Source of the DNA: Permianibacter aggregans
GTDB lineage: Bacteria; Pseudomonadota; Gammaproteobacteria; Enterobacterales; Permianibacteraceae
NCBI RefSeq assembly: GCF_009756665.1
Contig: NZ_CP037953.1
Coordinates: 1,488,001 to 1,552,000 of the forward strand
DNA length: 64,000 nt
Direction of reading: 5' to 3'
The position numbers and the translations under genes are program-made. Every line of letters starts with the position of its first letter. Within the stretch, counting starts at the first letter, position 1. The notes under the pieces were generated by a model. It searched no databases and was not told where the DNA came from. It saw nothing but the letters and a program-made list of their open reading frames with translations. Below are positions 1-8,770 of this stretch, one piece after another.

Positions 1-1
1 A

Positions 2-304
2 CCAGCCTTGCGCTCGGCGATCAACGAACAACGCAAATGCCATTTTCATTATCGCGACGAACACGGGCGCGAAAGCGAACGCACTATTCGCCCGCTGGCC
101 GTGTATTTCTGGGGCAAAGTCTGGACCTGTGTTGGCTGGTGCGAAATGCGTGGAGATTTTCGTCATTTTCGCCTTGATCGGATGCGCGAGTTTTTGACGC
201 TGGCGGAACGCTTTCAGGATGAGCCGGGGAAAACTCTGCAGGATTTTGAGGCGATATTGCGGGCCTGTGAGTTTGAGCAAAAGGTGAATGCACCGGCAGA
301 TTGA
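2..304 (+). CDS. WYL-domain transcriptional regulator, C-terminal fragment (YafY-like)
   Basis: The frame is open from the left edge of the window, so the start and the expected N-terminal helix-turn-helix lie outside. The visible 100 or so residues carry the WYL-type core: a strand ending in a KCHFHYRDEHG segment, then RTIRPLAVYFWGKVWTCVGWCE and an HFRLDRM segment. WYL domains are thought to bind a ligand or nucleic acid and to control HTH-WYL regulators such as YafY. The canonical W-Y-L triplet appears as V-Y-F here, which is common in this branch. Which genes it regulates cannot be told from the fragment. Confidence 0.75.
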   Translation, partial: PALRSAINEQRKCHFHYRDEHGRESERTIRPLAVYFWGKVWTCVGWCEMRGDFRHFRLDRMREFLTLAERFQDEPGKTLQDFEAILRACEFEQKVNAPAD

Positions 305-350
305 TTTCGTTTGGCGCTTTACCGTTGCCACGCTCATAGCCAACGACTTG

Positions 351-376
351 TCATTCCCGCGAAGGCGGGAATCCAG
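351..376. repeat. short REP-like palindrome
   Basis: An 8-bp perfect inverted repeat (attcccgc / gcgggaat) with a gaag loop at 353-372, flanked by tc and ccag. This exact type of palindrome is widely dispersed between genes in many proteobacterial genomes. Only one copy is seen in this window. It lies just downstream of the WYL gene and could act as a weak transcript 3' end or a REP-type element. Confidence 0.5.
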
Positions 377-436
377 TAAATAACCGAATTTTTATTTTTC
401 AGGGCTTATTCGCCCTTTAGAACTTTTCTCGACTTT

Positions 437-690
437 ATGGTTTGCCGGGTCTCGCCCCGGCGGGCGAAGTACTTTCTCTTGTTCGCGCAAGAGAAAGTAC
501 TCAAAGAGAAGCGCGCCCCGAAGCGCCAGGTTGGTTTTGCTACTTCGACAAGGCAGTTCCGGCATCGACAGGCTTACAGCTCGGGCCGCGCTGACTCGGC
601 ATCCATGCCTCAACAGCGCTTCAACCGCTGTCCCTGCGGTTGTACCTGGCCTCCAGCCTGTCGCTACCGGCTGGCGCATACGGGGCCCCG
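437..690 (+). repeat. long dispersed intergenic repeat, copy 1
   Basis: About 250 bp that recur in inverted orientation at 47193-47445 with clear but incomplete identity. It contains a 14-bp perfect inverted repeat (agtactttctcttg / caagagaaagtact) with a six-base loop around 469-502, and a second dyad around gccggg...cccggc. The copy lies between the 3' ends of the WYL gene and gmk. It fills most of the 447-bp gap, in which I see no convincing gene; the open frames here are by-products of the repeat. Confidence 0.8.
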
Positions 691-751
691 TTTTTTCTTT
701 TCGATAATGGTTTCTTCGTTCAAAACAACTCAGAAACAATTCTTAGCAAAA

Positions 752-1384
752 TTAGCTTGAAAACGAACCCAATCGCGCTCTCTGCCGAAGCAACTGATTC
801 ACCGTCCGACAACGCTCAGCGGTAAACACCGCCTGCAACTCATTCAACGCCTGAGCAAAATCATCATTGACGACAATGTAATCAAACTCAGCACAATGAC
901 TGATTTCGGTTTTCGCCGCCGCCAAGCGTTTGGTGATCACCTCTTCGCTATCGGTGCCGCGCCCACGCAGGCGCTGTTCCAGCACGGTCATATCCGGCGG
1001 CAGGATGAAAATCGAGCGACAATCGGGCCATTGCTGGCGCATTTGCGCCGCGCCCTGCCAATCGATTTCCAGAATGACATCGATGCCGGCGTTCAGTTGC
1101 TCGTTGACCCATTCGCGCGAGGTGCCATAACAATTGCCGTGCACGATGGCGTGCTCGTAAAACGCATTGCGCGCCACCATCGCCTGGAATTCATCGACGC
1201 TGACGAAAAAATAATGTACGCCATGCTGCTCGCCTTCGCGTTTGTTGCGGGTAGTGAACGACACCGACAAGCGCACATCAGGTGTCGTTTCCAGCAGCTT
1301 TTTCACCAGCGTGGTTTTACCGGTGCCGGAAGCAGCCGACACGATGAACAGCGTACCAAGCGTGGTACTGGGTTGTTTGGACAT
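752..1384 (-). CDS. gmk: Guanylate kinase
   Basis: Phosphorylates GMP to GDP with ATP in the cytoplasm, an essential step of guanine nucleotide synthesis and recycling. The 210-residue product has the usual family length. It shows an N-terminal P-loop (SAASGTGKTTL), the GMP-binding SFTTRNKREGEQHGVHYFF segment, the YGTSREWV motif and the DVILEIDWQGA motif. The P-loop has Ala and Thr where many homologues have Pro and Ala/Ser (SAPSGAGKS). It lies 9 bp downstream of yicC on the same strand, a pairing also seen in Pseudomonas. Confidence 0.96.
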   Translation of the reverse strand: MSKQPSTTLGTLFIVSAASGTGKTTLVKKLLETTPDVRLSVSFTTRNKREGEQHGVHYFFVSVDEFQAMVARNAFYEHAIVHGNCYGTSREWVNEQLNAGIDVILEIDWQGAAQMRQQWPDCRSIFILPPDMTVLEQRLRGRGTDSEEVITKRLAAAKTEISHCAEFDYIVVNDDFAQALNELQAVFTAERCRTVNQLLRQRARLGSFSS

Positions 1385-1393
1385 GGATACGCC

Positions 1394-2257
1394 TTATTCG
1401 ATGTTCTGGACTTGTTCGCGCATTTGTTCGATATAGACTTTCAATTCCACCGAAATCGCTGTCGACTCCGGTGTCGTCGATTTCGAGCCGAGGGTGTTGG
1501 CCTCACGGTGCAATTCCTGAATCAGAAAATCGAGACGTCGTCCTATCGTTCCGCCATTTCTCAATAGGCGACGAATTTCGGTGACGTGGGTGTTCAGCCG
1601 GTCGAGTTCTTCTTCAACGTCAATTCGTTGGGCAAACAGCACCATTTCCTGCTCCAACCGGGTTGGCTCCAGTTCAACTTTGGCTTCTTCAAAACGAGCC
1701 AGTAGTTTCTCGCGCTGTTTGATTTTTGTTTCCGGCATCAGCACAAAGGCTTTTTTCACTTGCTCTTCAATGCCATCCAAGCGTTCACGCAGTAATTGCG
1801 CCAAGGATTCGCCTTCGCGGGCGCGCATCGCGATTAAATCATCGAGCGCTTGTTCAAACAAATCGGTGGCTTGCTTCATCAATGCTTCGGCATCGGACTC
1901 GGCGGTTTGCAGCACACCGGGCCAGCGCAGAATATCGGAATGCGACAGCGATTTGCCTTCAACCCCCATCGCGGTCAAACGCAGGCTCAATTGCTGCAAT
2001 TGCATGACCAGCGCTTCATTGACGGCTGGCAAATTGGCGGCGGCGGCCGGTTCGTAACGCAAGGTGCAGTCGAGTTTGCCGCGCCCCAGTTTTTGCTTGG
2101 CGCTTTCGCGAATGGCCGGCTCCAATACCCGCAAGGTTTCCGGCAAGCGCAGATTGGTTTCCAGAAAACGCTGGTTGACCGAGCGGATTTCCCATACCAG
2201 TGTGCCGAGCTCCGAGGTGTGTTCGCGTCGGGCAAAGGCGGTCATGCTGTAAATCAT
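1394..2257 (-). CDS. yicC: YicC family endoribonuclease
   Basis: A YicC/YloC family protein. E. coli YicC is an endoribonuclease linked to small-RNA turnover. The start chosen is the ATG that gives the family N-terminus MIYSMTAFARRE and a length of 287 residues, the same as in E. coli; an ATG six codons upstream is also open. The conserved C-terminal RLDFLIQELHREANTLGSKS motif is present, followed by a helical tail. It is the first gene of a probable yicC-gmk operon and is divergent from rph, an arrangement conserved in Gammaproteobacteria. Confidence 0.93.
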   Translation of the reverse strand: MIYSMTAFARREHTSELGTLVWEIRSVNQRFLETNLRLPETLRVLEPAIRESAKQKLGRGKLDCTLRYEPAAAANLPAVNEALVMQLQQLSLRLTAMGVEGKSLSHSDILRWPGVLQTAESDAEALMKQATDLFEQALDDLIAMRAREGESLAQLLRERLDGIEEQVKKAFVLMPETKIKQREKLLARFEEAKVELEPTRLEQEMVLFAQRIDVEEELDRLNTHVTEIRRLLRNGGTIGRRLDFLIQELHREANTLGSKSTTPESTAISVELKVYIEQMREQVQNIE

Positions 2258-2316
2258 GGCGTGCAACTCTTGCAATGAGGGTCGCTAGTTTAGCAATTAA
2301 AGCAGATTGATGCGGT

Positions 2317-2322
2317 TATAAT
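2317..2322 (+). promoter_or_regulatory. Probable sigma-70 -10 element of rph
   Basis: A perfect TATAAT lies 34 bp upstream of the rph ATG in the rph/yicC divergent gap. No good -35 hexamer is visible at 16-18 bp, so recognition may be weak or depend on flanking AT sequence. Confidence 0.45.
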
Positions 2323-2355
2323 GCCGGTTTTCCTCAGCCAAACAGGTCTCCCCGC

Positions 2356-3072
2356 ATGCGTCCAAGCCAACGCACCGCCAATCAATTGCGCCCGTATACG
2401 CTCACCCGCCAATACACCCGTCATGCCGAAGGTTCGGTGCTGGTCGAGTGTGGCGACACCAAGGTGATTTGTACGGCGTCGGTCATTGAGGGCGTGCCGC
2501 GCTTTCTTAAGGGCAAAGGCCAAGGCTGGTTGACGGCTGAGTACGGCATGCTGCCACGGGCGACCCATACCCGCAGCGACCGCGAATCGAGCCGTGGTAA
2601 ACAGGGTGGCCGCACGCTGGAAATTCAGCGCCTGATCGGTCGCGCCTTGCGCTCGGCGGTCAGTCTTGAGCAGCTTGGTGAATTCACGCTCACCATTGAT
2701 TGCGATGTCATTCAGGCTGATGGCGGCACTCGTTGCGCTTCGATTACCGGTGCTTGCGTGGCGCTGTACGACGCCGTCCAATACATGCGTAAAAACAATC
2801 TGGTCAAAGGCAATCCGTTCCGGCATTGGGTTTCGGCGATCAGTGTTGGTATTTTTCAAGGCGAGCCGGTTCTGGATTTGGATTATCCGGAAGATTCCGG
2901 CTGTGAAACCGACATGAATATCGTCATGACCGAAACCGGCGGCTTTATTGAAGTGCAAGGCACGGCTGAAGGCGAAGCTTTCTCGACCGAGCAACTTACC
3001 TCATTGTTGGAGCTCGGCCGTCAGGGCTGCCGCGAGTTGTTTGATATTCAGCGTCAGAGTGTTGGTGCGTAA
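2356..3072 (+). CDS. rph: Ribonuclease PH
   Basis: Phosphorolytic 3'-5' exoribonuclease that trims tRNA precursors using inorganic phosphate. The 238-residue product matches the family length and starts [20 protein letters not shown]. Visible signatures are the [24 protein letters not shown]-type active-site region, and [21 protein letters not shown] and [16 protein letters not shown], which build the RNase PH fold and phosphate site. It is monocistronic, with two hairpin terminators downstream. The C-terminus appears complete, unlike the frameshifted allele of E. coli K-12. Confidence 0.97.
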   Translation: MRPSQRTANQLRPYTLTRQYTRHAEGSVLVECGDTKVICTASVIEGVPRFLKGKGQGWLTAEYGMLPRATHTRSDRESSRGKQGGRTLEIQRLIGRALRSAVSLEQLGEFTLTIDCDVIQADGGTRCASITGACVALYDAVQYMRKNNLVKGNPFRHWVSAISVGIFQGEPVLDLDYPEDSGCETDMNIVMTETGGFIEVQGTAEGEAFSTEQLTSLLELGRQGCRELFDIQRQSVGA

Positions 3073-3138
3073 AGCAGGCCTGAAAAAAATACCCCCCCTA
3101 GCCCCCGCCCAGCCGACAGAGCGGCTGGCGCTGCGCCG

Positions 3139-3168
3139 GAATCACTGTGCACTGGCACAGTGATTTTT
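3139..3168 (+). terminator. Intrinsic terminator after rph
   Basis: An 11-bp stem (aatcactgtgc / gcacagtgatt) with an actg loop, followed by a run of T residues, 67 bp downstream of the rph stop. Confidence 0.75.
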
Positions 3169-3197
3169 AACCGACTCGCCCTTGTCAGGAGGGGAAA

Positions 3198-3230
3198 TAA
3201 AAAAAGCCCGCGATTGCGGGCTTTTTTTAT
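3198..3230. terminator. Bidirectional terminator between rph and slyD
   Basis: The stem agcccgc / gcgggct is flanked by an A-tract on the left and a seven-T tract on the right, so it can stop both rph (+) and slyD (-) transcripts. It lies 9 bp from the slyD stop codon. Confidence 0.85.
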
Positions 3231-3239
3231 TTCTGACGC

Positions 3240-3812
3240 TTAGTGTGAGTGGCAACCGCCACCACCACAACCGCCGTGGCCATGTTCGTGTTCATGCGCG
3301 TGCTCATCGTCATCATCGTGATGATGACCGCCACCGCAGCAGCCGCCACCGCCATGGGTGTGACCGTGCAGAATTTCTTCCGCGGTAGCATCGCGAACGT
3401 CAACAACTTCGACCGCGAAGTGCAGTTCAACACCGGCCAGCTCGTGGTTGCCGTCAACGGTGACCGTGTCATCGCCGACTTCGGTAACGGTGATGACCAC
3501 CGGGCCGTTGCCGCCGGTCGCCTGGAATTGTTGGCCGATTTCAATGGTGTCGATACCGGCAAACATCGAACGCGGCAGCACCTGAATCAGATCTTCGCTG
3601 CGCTCACCGTAGCCCTCTTTCGGGTCGACGACGACGTCGAGCTTGTCGCCGACGTTCTTGCCGAGCATGGCGCTTTCCAGACCGGGAATGATGTTGCCCA
3701 TGCCCTGGATGTATTGCAACGGCTCGTTGCCTTCGGAACTGTCGATCACCGCGCCGGACGGATCACGCAGGGTGTAATGGATGCTAACCACCTTGTGTTC
3801 GGCGATCGTCAT
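3240..3812 (-). CDS. slyD: SlyD-type FKBP peptidyl-prolyl isomerase with metal-binding tail
   Basis: Cytoplasmic folding helper and nickel-binding chaperone, in E. coli involved in [NiFe]-hydrogenase maturation. The start is the ATG preceded by ggagtcccct, giving MTIAEHKVVSIHYTLRD and 190 residues; the longer open frame upstream has no family support. Residues 1-70 form the split FKBP domain (YIQGMGNIIPGLESAMLGK) interrupted by the IF domain (residues about 70-125). The last 40 residues are almost entirely His, Cys, Gly, Asp and Glu, including CCGGGHHHDDDDEHAHEHEH, a metal sponge as in SlyD. It is divergent from the aminopeptidase gene. Confidence 0.93.
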   Translation of the reverse strand: MTIAEHKVVSIHYTLRDPSGAVIDSSEGNEPLQYIQGMGNIIPGLESAMLGKNVGDKLDVVVDPKEGYGERSEDLIQVLPRSMFAGIDTIEIGQQFQATGGNGPVVITVTEVGDDTVTVDGNHELAGVELHFAVEVVDVRDATAEEILHGHTHGGGGCCGGGHHHDDDDEHAHEHEHGHGGCGGGGCHSH

Positions 3813-3949
3813 AGGGGACTCCTGAAACCATACTTCTGCAGAAAGGGGCGGCATTGTACGCTTTTTGCGCAATAGTTGCGTTTGTTTTTCCTCAAGTTTC
3901 TTGCGTACCATTGACCCCCCTTTCCCAGCGATACCTAAGACCAGCAAAT

Positions 3950-5776
3950 ATGAAAACCTGGCTTTCTGTACTGTTTGTTTGTGCCAGCTCTGCTGCGATA
4001 GCCGATGCCGATTGGCATTCGTTCGCCGAACCCGAGCAGGTGCGCAGCACCCATCTGAGCCTCGATCTGAAGGTCGACTTTGAACAGAAAACGCTGAGTG
4101 GCACCGCCACCCACATGATCAAGCGAGTCAACAAAGACGCCAGCGAGTTTGTCGTCGACACCCGCGATCTGCTGATCAAAGCCGTCAAAGCCGGCGACAA
4201 AACCTTGAAAGACACGCCATTCACGCTGGCGCCGCTGGATGAAATTCGCGGCCAGGCGCTGCGTATTCAGTTGCCGAAAAACGCCAGCAAGGTCGAAATT
4301 CATTACAGCAGTCAGCCGCAGGCATCCGGCCTGCAATGGCTCAGCAAGGAAATGACCGCCGGCAAACAGCAACCGTTCATGTTCTCGCAAGCACAAGCGA
4401 TTCATGCCCGCAGCTTTATTCCGCTGCAGGACTCACCGCAAGTGCGTATCACTTACGACGCCGTCATTCACACGCCGAAAGCGCTGCGCGCGGTGATGAG
4501 CGCCGATAATGATCCGAAAGCCGCGCTGAATGGCCGCTTCACATTCAAGATGCCGCAAGCGATCCCATCGTATTTGATCGCCATTGCTGTCGGTGATTTG
4601 GAATTCGCGGCGATGAGCGATCGCACCGGCGTTTACGCTGAGCCATCGATGATTAAAGCCTCGGTACATGAATTCGCCGACACCGAAAAAATGGTGCAAA
4701 TCACCGAGCAGATGTACGGCCCTTACGCCTGGGATCGGTACGACCTGCTGATTTTGCCGCCAAGCTTTCCGTTCGGTGGCATGGAAAATCCGCGCTTAAG
4801 TTTTATCACACCAACGGTGCTTGCTGGTGATCGCTCGCAGGTGTCATTGATCGCCCACGAACTGGCGCATAGCTGGTCCGGTAATCTGGTGACCAACTCG
4901 ACCTGGCGCGATCTGTGGATCAACGAAGGTTTCACCTCGTACCTGGAAAATCGCATCATGGAAGAAATCTATGGTCGCGATCGCGCGGTCATGGAGCAGG
5001 TGCTGTCACTGCAGGAATTGGCGGTCGACATGAAGGAAACCATCGAAGTCGACCAGACGCTGACGCCGAAAGTTGTTGGCCGCGATCCGGATGATACGTT
5101 CAGCCGCATTCCGTATGTCAAAGGTCAGTTCTTCCTGCATTACCTGGAAGAAAAATTCGGTCGTGAACGGTTTGATGCCTTCCTGAAAAAATACTTTGCT
5201 GATCATGCGTTCGGCACCATCAATACCGAACAGTTCTACCAGTATCTGCAACAGCATTTACTGGCACAGGCGCCTACACTGGTCAGCAAAGCCAAAGTGG
5301 AAGAATGGTTATACGGCACCGGCATGCCGAAAGATGCGCCGCGGCCTTACACCGATCGCTTTGCTCAGGTGGAAAAGCAATGGCAGGCCTTTGTCAGTGG
5401 CAGAACGCCTGCTGAAAAGCTTGCGACCAAAGAATGGGGCATGCACGAGTGGGCGCATTTCCTGAACCAGTTGTTGCAAAAGCCAACCGCCGAGCAAATG
5501 GCCAAACTCGACAAGGCCTTCAAGCTGACCGAAACGCGTAACAACGAGCTGGCATTCAGCTGGTTATTGGCTTCGATCAAAGCCGATTACCAACCGGCAA
5601 GAAAGCGCCTGGAGCATTATTTAATTTCGATTGGCCGTCGCAAGTTCGTCATTCCGCTGTATCAGGAACTGGCGAAGACGCCAACGAACAAAGCCTGGGC
5701 GCAGAAAGTGTTTGCTGAAGCGAAAGTGGGTTATCACCCGATTACCACTACTTCCGCTGAAAAAGCTTTGCAGTAA
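3950..5776 (+). CDS. Secreted M1 family zinc aminopeptidase (LTA4 hydrolase-like)
   Basis: Removes N-terminal residues from peptides. The start chosen gives a clear signal peptide (MKTWLSVLFVCASSAAIADA), so a periplasmic or exported enzyme of 608 residues. The long open frame begins 96 bp earlier but lacks support. The exopeptidase motif is GGMEN (GAMEN class), and the zinc site is HELAHSW followed 18 residues later by NEGF, giving HExxH-x18-E. The C-terminal third resembles the helical LTA4-hydrolase C domain. It faces slyD head to head and ends in its own terminator. The natural substrates are unknown. Confidence 0.92.
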   Translation: MKTWLSVLFVCASSAAIADADWHSFAEPEQVRSTHLSLDLKVDFEQKTLSGTATHMIKRVNKDASEFVVDTRDLLIKAVKAGDKTLKDTPFTLAPLDEIRGQALRIQLPKNASKVEIHYSSQPQASGLQWLSKEMTAGKQQPFMFSQAQAIHARSFIPLQDSPQVRITYDAVIHTPKALRAVMSADNDPKAALNGRFTFKMPQAIPSYLIAIAVGDLEFAAMSDRTGVYAEPSMIKASVHEFADTEKMVQITEQMYGPYAWDRYDLLILPPSFPFGGMENPRLSFITPTVLAGDRSQVSLIAHELAHSWSGNLVTNSTWRDLWINEGFTSYLENRIMEEIYGRDRAVMEQVLSLQELAVDMKETIEVDQTLTPKVVGRDPDDTFSRIPYVKGQFFLHYLEEKFGRERFDAFLKKYFADHAFGTINTEQFYQYLQQHLLAQAPTLVSKAKVEEWLYGTGMPKDAPRPYTDRFAQVEKQWQAFVSGRTPAEKLATKEWGMHEWAHFLNQLLQKPTAEQMAKLDKAFKLTETRNNELAFSWLLASIKADYQPARKRLEHYLISIGRRKFVIPLYQELAKTPTNKAWAQKVFAEAKVGYHPITTTSAEKALQ

Positions 5777-5783
5777 TCTTCAA

Positions 5784-5820
5784 CAAAAAAAGGCCCTGCA
5801 CTGCAGGGCCTTGTTCTTTT
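5784..5820. terminator. Terminator between the aminopeptidase and the outer-membrane protein gene
   Basis: The stem aaggccctgca / tgcagggcctt with A-rich left and T-rich right flanks can serve both converging genes. Confidence 0.8.
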
Positions 5821-5828
5821 CATCTCGA

Positions 5829-6368
5829 TTAGAAACTGAATGTTACCCGGGCATCATAACCGCTTTCGATTACATCGCCCGATTTGTAGCCGACGCCGAG
5901 CGCTAGATTGTCAGTAAATTCGTAATCCAGACCGGCGCGGAATACCCACTCATCGTCCTCCAGCAACAACTCACTGTCATCTTCATCAAAAAGATAACGA
6001 TTTGCCGACGCTCTGAGTGCAAAGGCGCCAAGTGGGATTCGCGCATTAACGCCAACGTTCCAGGCCGTTACATCCAACTCACTACGAATGGGCTCCGGAA
6101 TACAGGCTTGCGGACAATCCAGCGAATCGAAATCGAAACTACCGAAAGAGGTGTAACCGGCTTCAAGGCCGACAATATCAAATAATTGATATGACAAACC
6201 CAGCTCGTAGCCGCCAGCCTCGTCATCAACCGACTCCAATGATGCGGACCGCGTTACGGTTTTATCAATGGTGTTCTGATTGACGCCGGCAAAGAAAGAC
6301 CAATCGGCAAACGCATTGGCCGAAACGGCTGACAAGGCTACCAGCACACCTGCTCGTATGACGCTCAT
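5829..6368 (-). CDS. Small outer-membrane beta-barrel protein (OmpA/OmpW-like fold)
   Basis: A 179-residue exported protein. The start is the ATG after a ggagaaaac ribosome binding site, giving a signal peptide MSVIRAGVLVALSAVSANAFA. The rest alternates hydrophobic and polar residues in strands (GYELGLSYQLFDIVGLEAGYTSFGS; NLALGVGYKSGDV) and ends in Phe (DARVTFSF), the typical C-terminal signal of outer-membrane barrels. The size fits an eight-stranded barrel. It contains one CPQACIP loop that could form a disulphide. Function is unknown; the lipoprotein gene 24 bp upstream may be co-transcribed. Confidence 0.75.
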   Translation of the reverse strand: MSVIRAGVLVALSAVSANAFADWSFFAGVNQNTIDKTVTRSASLESVDDEAGGYELGLSYQLFDIVGLEAGYTSFGSFDFDSLDCPQACIPEPIRSELDVTAWNVGVNARIPLGAFALRASANRYLFDEDDSELLLEDDEWVFRAGLDYEFTDNLALGVGYKSGDVIESGYDARVTFSF

Positions 6369-6392
6369 GTTTTCTCCTTCAGTGGACAAGAA

Positions 6393-6890
6393 TTATTGAT
6401 CAACCGGATTTACCCAGCGATTGATCGGCAGTACCCGTTGAATTTGTTGCTCCAATTCCAGCAAGGCTTCGCGTTTATCGAATTCGTGACAGCCCAAATC
6501 GTGATGCAAGGACCATGATGCATTTTCGCGTTGGTAGCTGAGGCGAAGGTAACTGTGGTCGGTCGCGTACAGTTCGCAATGGGCACTATCGATACGCTCC
6601 GGCAATGACAAGGCTTGGATTGATTGATAGAGCGAGAACAGCTTTGCCGTTTGCTCGGCCATCAGCACACCTTGATGACGGCCGGTTTGTTGGGTGTGAC
6701 GTTCACCGATATAGACATATTGGCCATCGCGCTGCACTTCAAAACGATAGACCGGGCAAAAACCAAAACAAGGGCCTTGTTCATAAACCAGCGACTCGTT
6801 CGGCGGTGATGAGGTTGCGGACGTGGCCTGCGGCGTCTGACAACCACTGATCAGACACGTAATGGCCACGAGTTTGAGTAGCCCATGCAT
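6393..6890 (-). CDS. DUF6438-like lipoprotein
   Basis: A 165-residue putative lipoprotein with signal peptide MHGLLKLVAITCLISGC, where the last Cys is the lipidation site. The body has the GPCFGFCPVYRFEVQRDGQYVYIGE segment typical of DUF6438 proteins, with paired cysteines, and another Cys pair further on. Biochemical role is unknown. It precedes the beta-barrel gene on the same strand, so both could be envelope products of one transcript. The family call rests on motif memory. Confidence 0.7.
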   Translation of the reverse strand: MHGLLKLVAITCLISGCQTPQATSATSSPPNESLVYEQGPCFGFCPVYRFEVQRDGQYVYIGERHTQQTGRHQGVLMAEQTAKLFSLYQSIQALSLPERIDSAHCELYATDHSYLRLSYQRENASWSLHHDLGCHEFDKREALLELEQQIQRVLPINRWVNPVDQ

Positions 6891-6967
6891 TGCACTACCT
6901 GCCGTAAAAGTTGGCGATGGCAGGTTTTATAACATCGCCAAGCTGAACGGCAGTTAAATAGCAATGA

Positions 6968-7729
6968 TCAAGTTTTTCGATGAATCGCCAACGGTCCGTG
7001 CGCTTGCGATACTGGCATGATTTCAATGCTGTTGATATTGACGTGCTTGGGCTGTTTCAACGCCCAGGCAACGGACTCGGCGATATCTTCTGGTTGTAAG
7101 GCATTGGCGCCTTTATAAACCGTTGCCGCTTTTTCGACATCGCCTTTGAAACGCACCAGTGAAAATTCACTGCCGCCGACCAAGCCCGGCTCGATATTGG
7201 TTACCCGAATGCCGGTGCCGAGCAGATCAGCGCGCAAATTGCGGGCAAACTGTTCGACAAACGCTTTTGTCGCACCGTAGGCGTTACCGCCGGGATAAGC
7301 ATAGGCGCCGGCAATTGAGCCCATCATGACCAAGTGACCTTTTTGACGCTCGACCATGCCCGGCAAAATCAAACGCGTCATCAACGCCAATGCCGTGCAA
7401 TTGGTGTCGATCATTTGCTGCCAATCCTGCCAGTCAGCACGATGAGCAGGCTCCAATCCCAGCGCCAGACCGGCGTTGTTGATCAGCACGTCAATGTCGG
7501 CAAATTCAGCAGGAATCGCCGCTATGGCGGCGCGCACCGCTTCCTGCTCACGCAGATCACAGGCAATCAGGTGTGAAGAAACCGGGAGCTGCTCCGCCAG
7601 CGCCTGTAATTTTTCCAAGCGGCGCGCCAGCAAAATCAAATCGTAACCTTCATCAGCCAGGCGTGTGGCGATGGCGGCACCAAACCCGGTTGAAGCGCCG
7701 GTGATCAATGCAACGGGCCGTTTTGCCAT
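6968..7729 (-). CDS. ydfG: NADP-dependent 3-hydroxy acid dehydrogenase, SDR family (YdfG-like)
   Basis: Oxidises 3-hydroxy acids such as L-allo-threonine, serine or 3-hydroxypropionate; E. coli YdfG also reduces malonic semialdehyde. The 253-residue length matches the classical SDR. It shows the TGASTGFG dinucleotide motif, LINNAGLALG, a catalytic Ser in MMGSIAGAY, and YGATK (YxxxK). The tail HVNINSIEIMPVSQ is characteristic of YdfG. An aggaaaa ribosome binding site precedes the ATG. It is divergent from the CDF transporter; lying close to threonine degradation genes may be coincidental. Confidence 0.88.
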   Translation of the reverse strand: MAKRPVALITGASTGFGAAIATRLADEGYDLILLARRLEKLQALAEQLPVSSHLIACDLREQEAVRAAIAAIPAEFADIDVLINNAGLALGLEPAHRADWQDWQQMIDTNCTALALMTRLILPGMVERQKGHLVMMGSIAGAYAYPGGNAYGATKAFVEQFARNLRADLLGTGIRVTNIEPGLVGGSEFSLVRFKGDVEKAATVYKGANALQPEDIAESVAWALKQPKHVNINSIEIMPVSQAHGPLAIHRKT

Positions 7730-7774
7730 GGATTTTTCCTCGTTGTTAAGCTTAGGCTAGGGGCTCATGGCCCA

Positions 7775-8728
7775 ATGGCCGCAAGTTTAACGTTTCGAGA
7801 CCTGTTCATGCACGATCATCACGGACACTCTCATGGACACAGCCACCATCACCACCACGGTGAGGGCAACTTGCAGTTGGCGTTCTGGCTGAACCTGCTG
7901 TTCTCGATTGTTGAGTTCATCGGCGGCTGGTTTACCAACTCGCTGGCGATCATGTCTGATGCCCTGCACGATTTCGGCGACGCGCTGGCGATTGGTATGG
8001 CCTGGCGTCTGGAGCGGCATGCCAAGAAGGAGGCGGATCGAAAATTCTCCTACGGTTATCGCCGCTTTTCGCTGCTCGGTGCGTTTATCAATGCGGTGAT
8101 TCTGATCGTCGGTAGCGTCATCATTCTGTCGCAGGCATTGCCACGGCTTTGGTCACCAGAACCCGTACACGCCGAAGGCATGTTTGGTTTGGCTTTGCTT
8201 GGTGTGGCCGTTAATGGCTTTGCTGCCTGGCGACTGCGTAACGACAAGACCCAGAATGCCCGCGTGCTCGCCTGGCATTTGTACGAGGATTTGCTCGGCT
8301 GGGTTGCAGTGCTGGTCGCCTCGATCGTCATGCTGATCAAATCCATGCCGATTCTCGACCCACTGCTTTCGGTGCTGATTACGCTGTGGATTCTGTACAA
8401 CGTGCTGCGCCATTTCAAACAAACCGCGAATCTGTTTTTGCAGGGCGTGCCGGATTCCGTTTCACTTGATGACATTGAAACCGAGCTGAAGAAAATCGCC
8501 GGCGTAGTAGATTGCCATCACACCCATCTCTGGTCACTGGATGGCGAACACCATGTACTAACCACGCATCTGGTCGTTGGCGAACAGACCGATAAGCAGG
8601 AGCGACAGCAGATCAAAAAAGCTGTTCGTGCGCTGATGCCACATTGGCAGATTACCCATAGCACGATCGAATTCGAATGGGCTTCGGACGATTGTTCGAT
8701 GGCGGATAGAGAACAAGGGAAGTGCTGA
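7775..8728 (+). CDS. Cation diffusion facilitator family metal exporter
   Basis: Inner-membrane proton antiporter that exports divalent metals, probably zinc, from the cytoplasm. The N-terminus is His-rich (HDHHGHSHGHSHHHHHGE). Six membrane segments follow, with the metal-site motif SDALHDFGDALAIG in TM2 and the second site on TM5 (ILDPLLSVLI). The C-terminal domain (VVDCHHTHLWSLDGEH) is the cytosolic regulatory fold. The start used follows an agggg site; an internal ATG at 7808 gives a family-like start MHDHHGH and is a real alternative. It converges on tdh. Confidence 0.9.
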   Translation: MAASLTFRDLFMHDHHGHSHGHSHHHHHGEGNLQLAFWLNLLFSIVEFIGGWFTNSLAIMSDALHDFGDALAIGMAWRLERHAKKEADRKFSYGYRRFSLLGAFINAVILIVGSVIILSQALPRLWSPEPVHAEGMFGLALLGVAVNGFAAWRLRNDKTQNARVLAWHLYEDLLGWVAVLVASIVMLIKSMPILDPLLSVLITLWILYNVLRHFKQTANLFLQGVPDSVSLDDIETELKKIAGVVDCHHTHLWSLDGEHHVLTTHLVVGEQTDKQERQQIKKAVRALMPHWQITHSTIEFEWASDDCSMADREQGKC

Positions 8729-8770
8729 GTGTGGTTCCCCCTCCTGACAAGGAGGAGGATCAAAGCAACA

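Noticed and set aside
392-760. Small open frames in the gap between the WYL gene and gmk
   Set aside because: They fall inside the dispersed repeat and appear in more than one frame and strand; conservation with the second copy is explained by DNA identity.
2290-2994. Long antisense frame opposite rph (and similar shadows opposite rpoD, dnaG and others)
   Set aside because: They mirror the codon structure of the sense genes, lack ribosome binding sites and show no recognisable domains.
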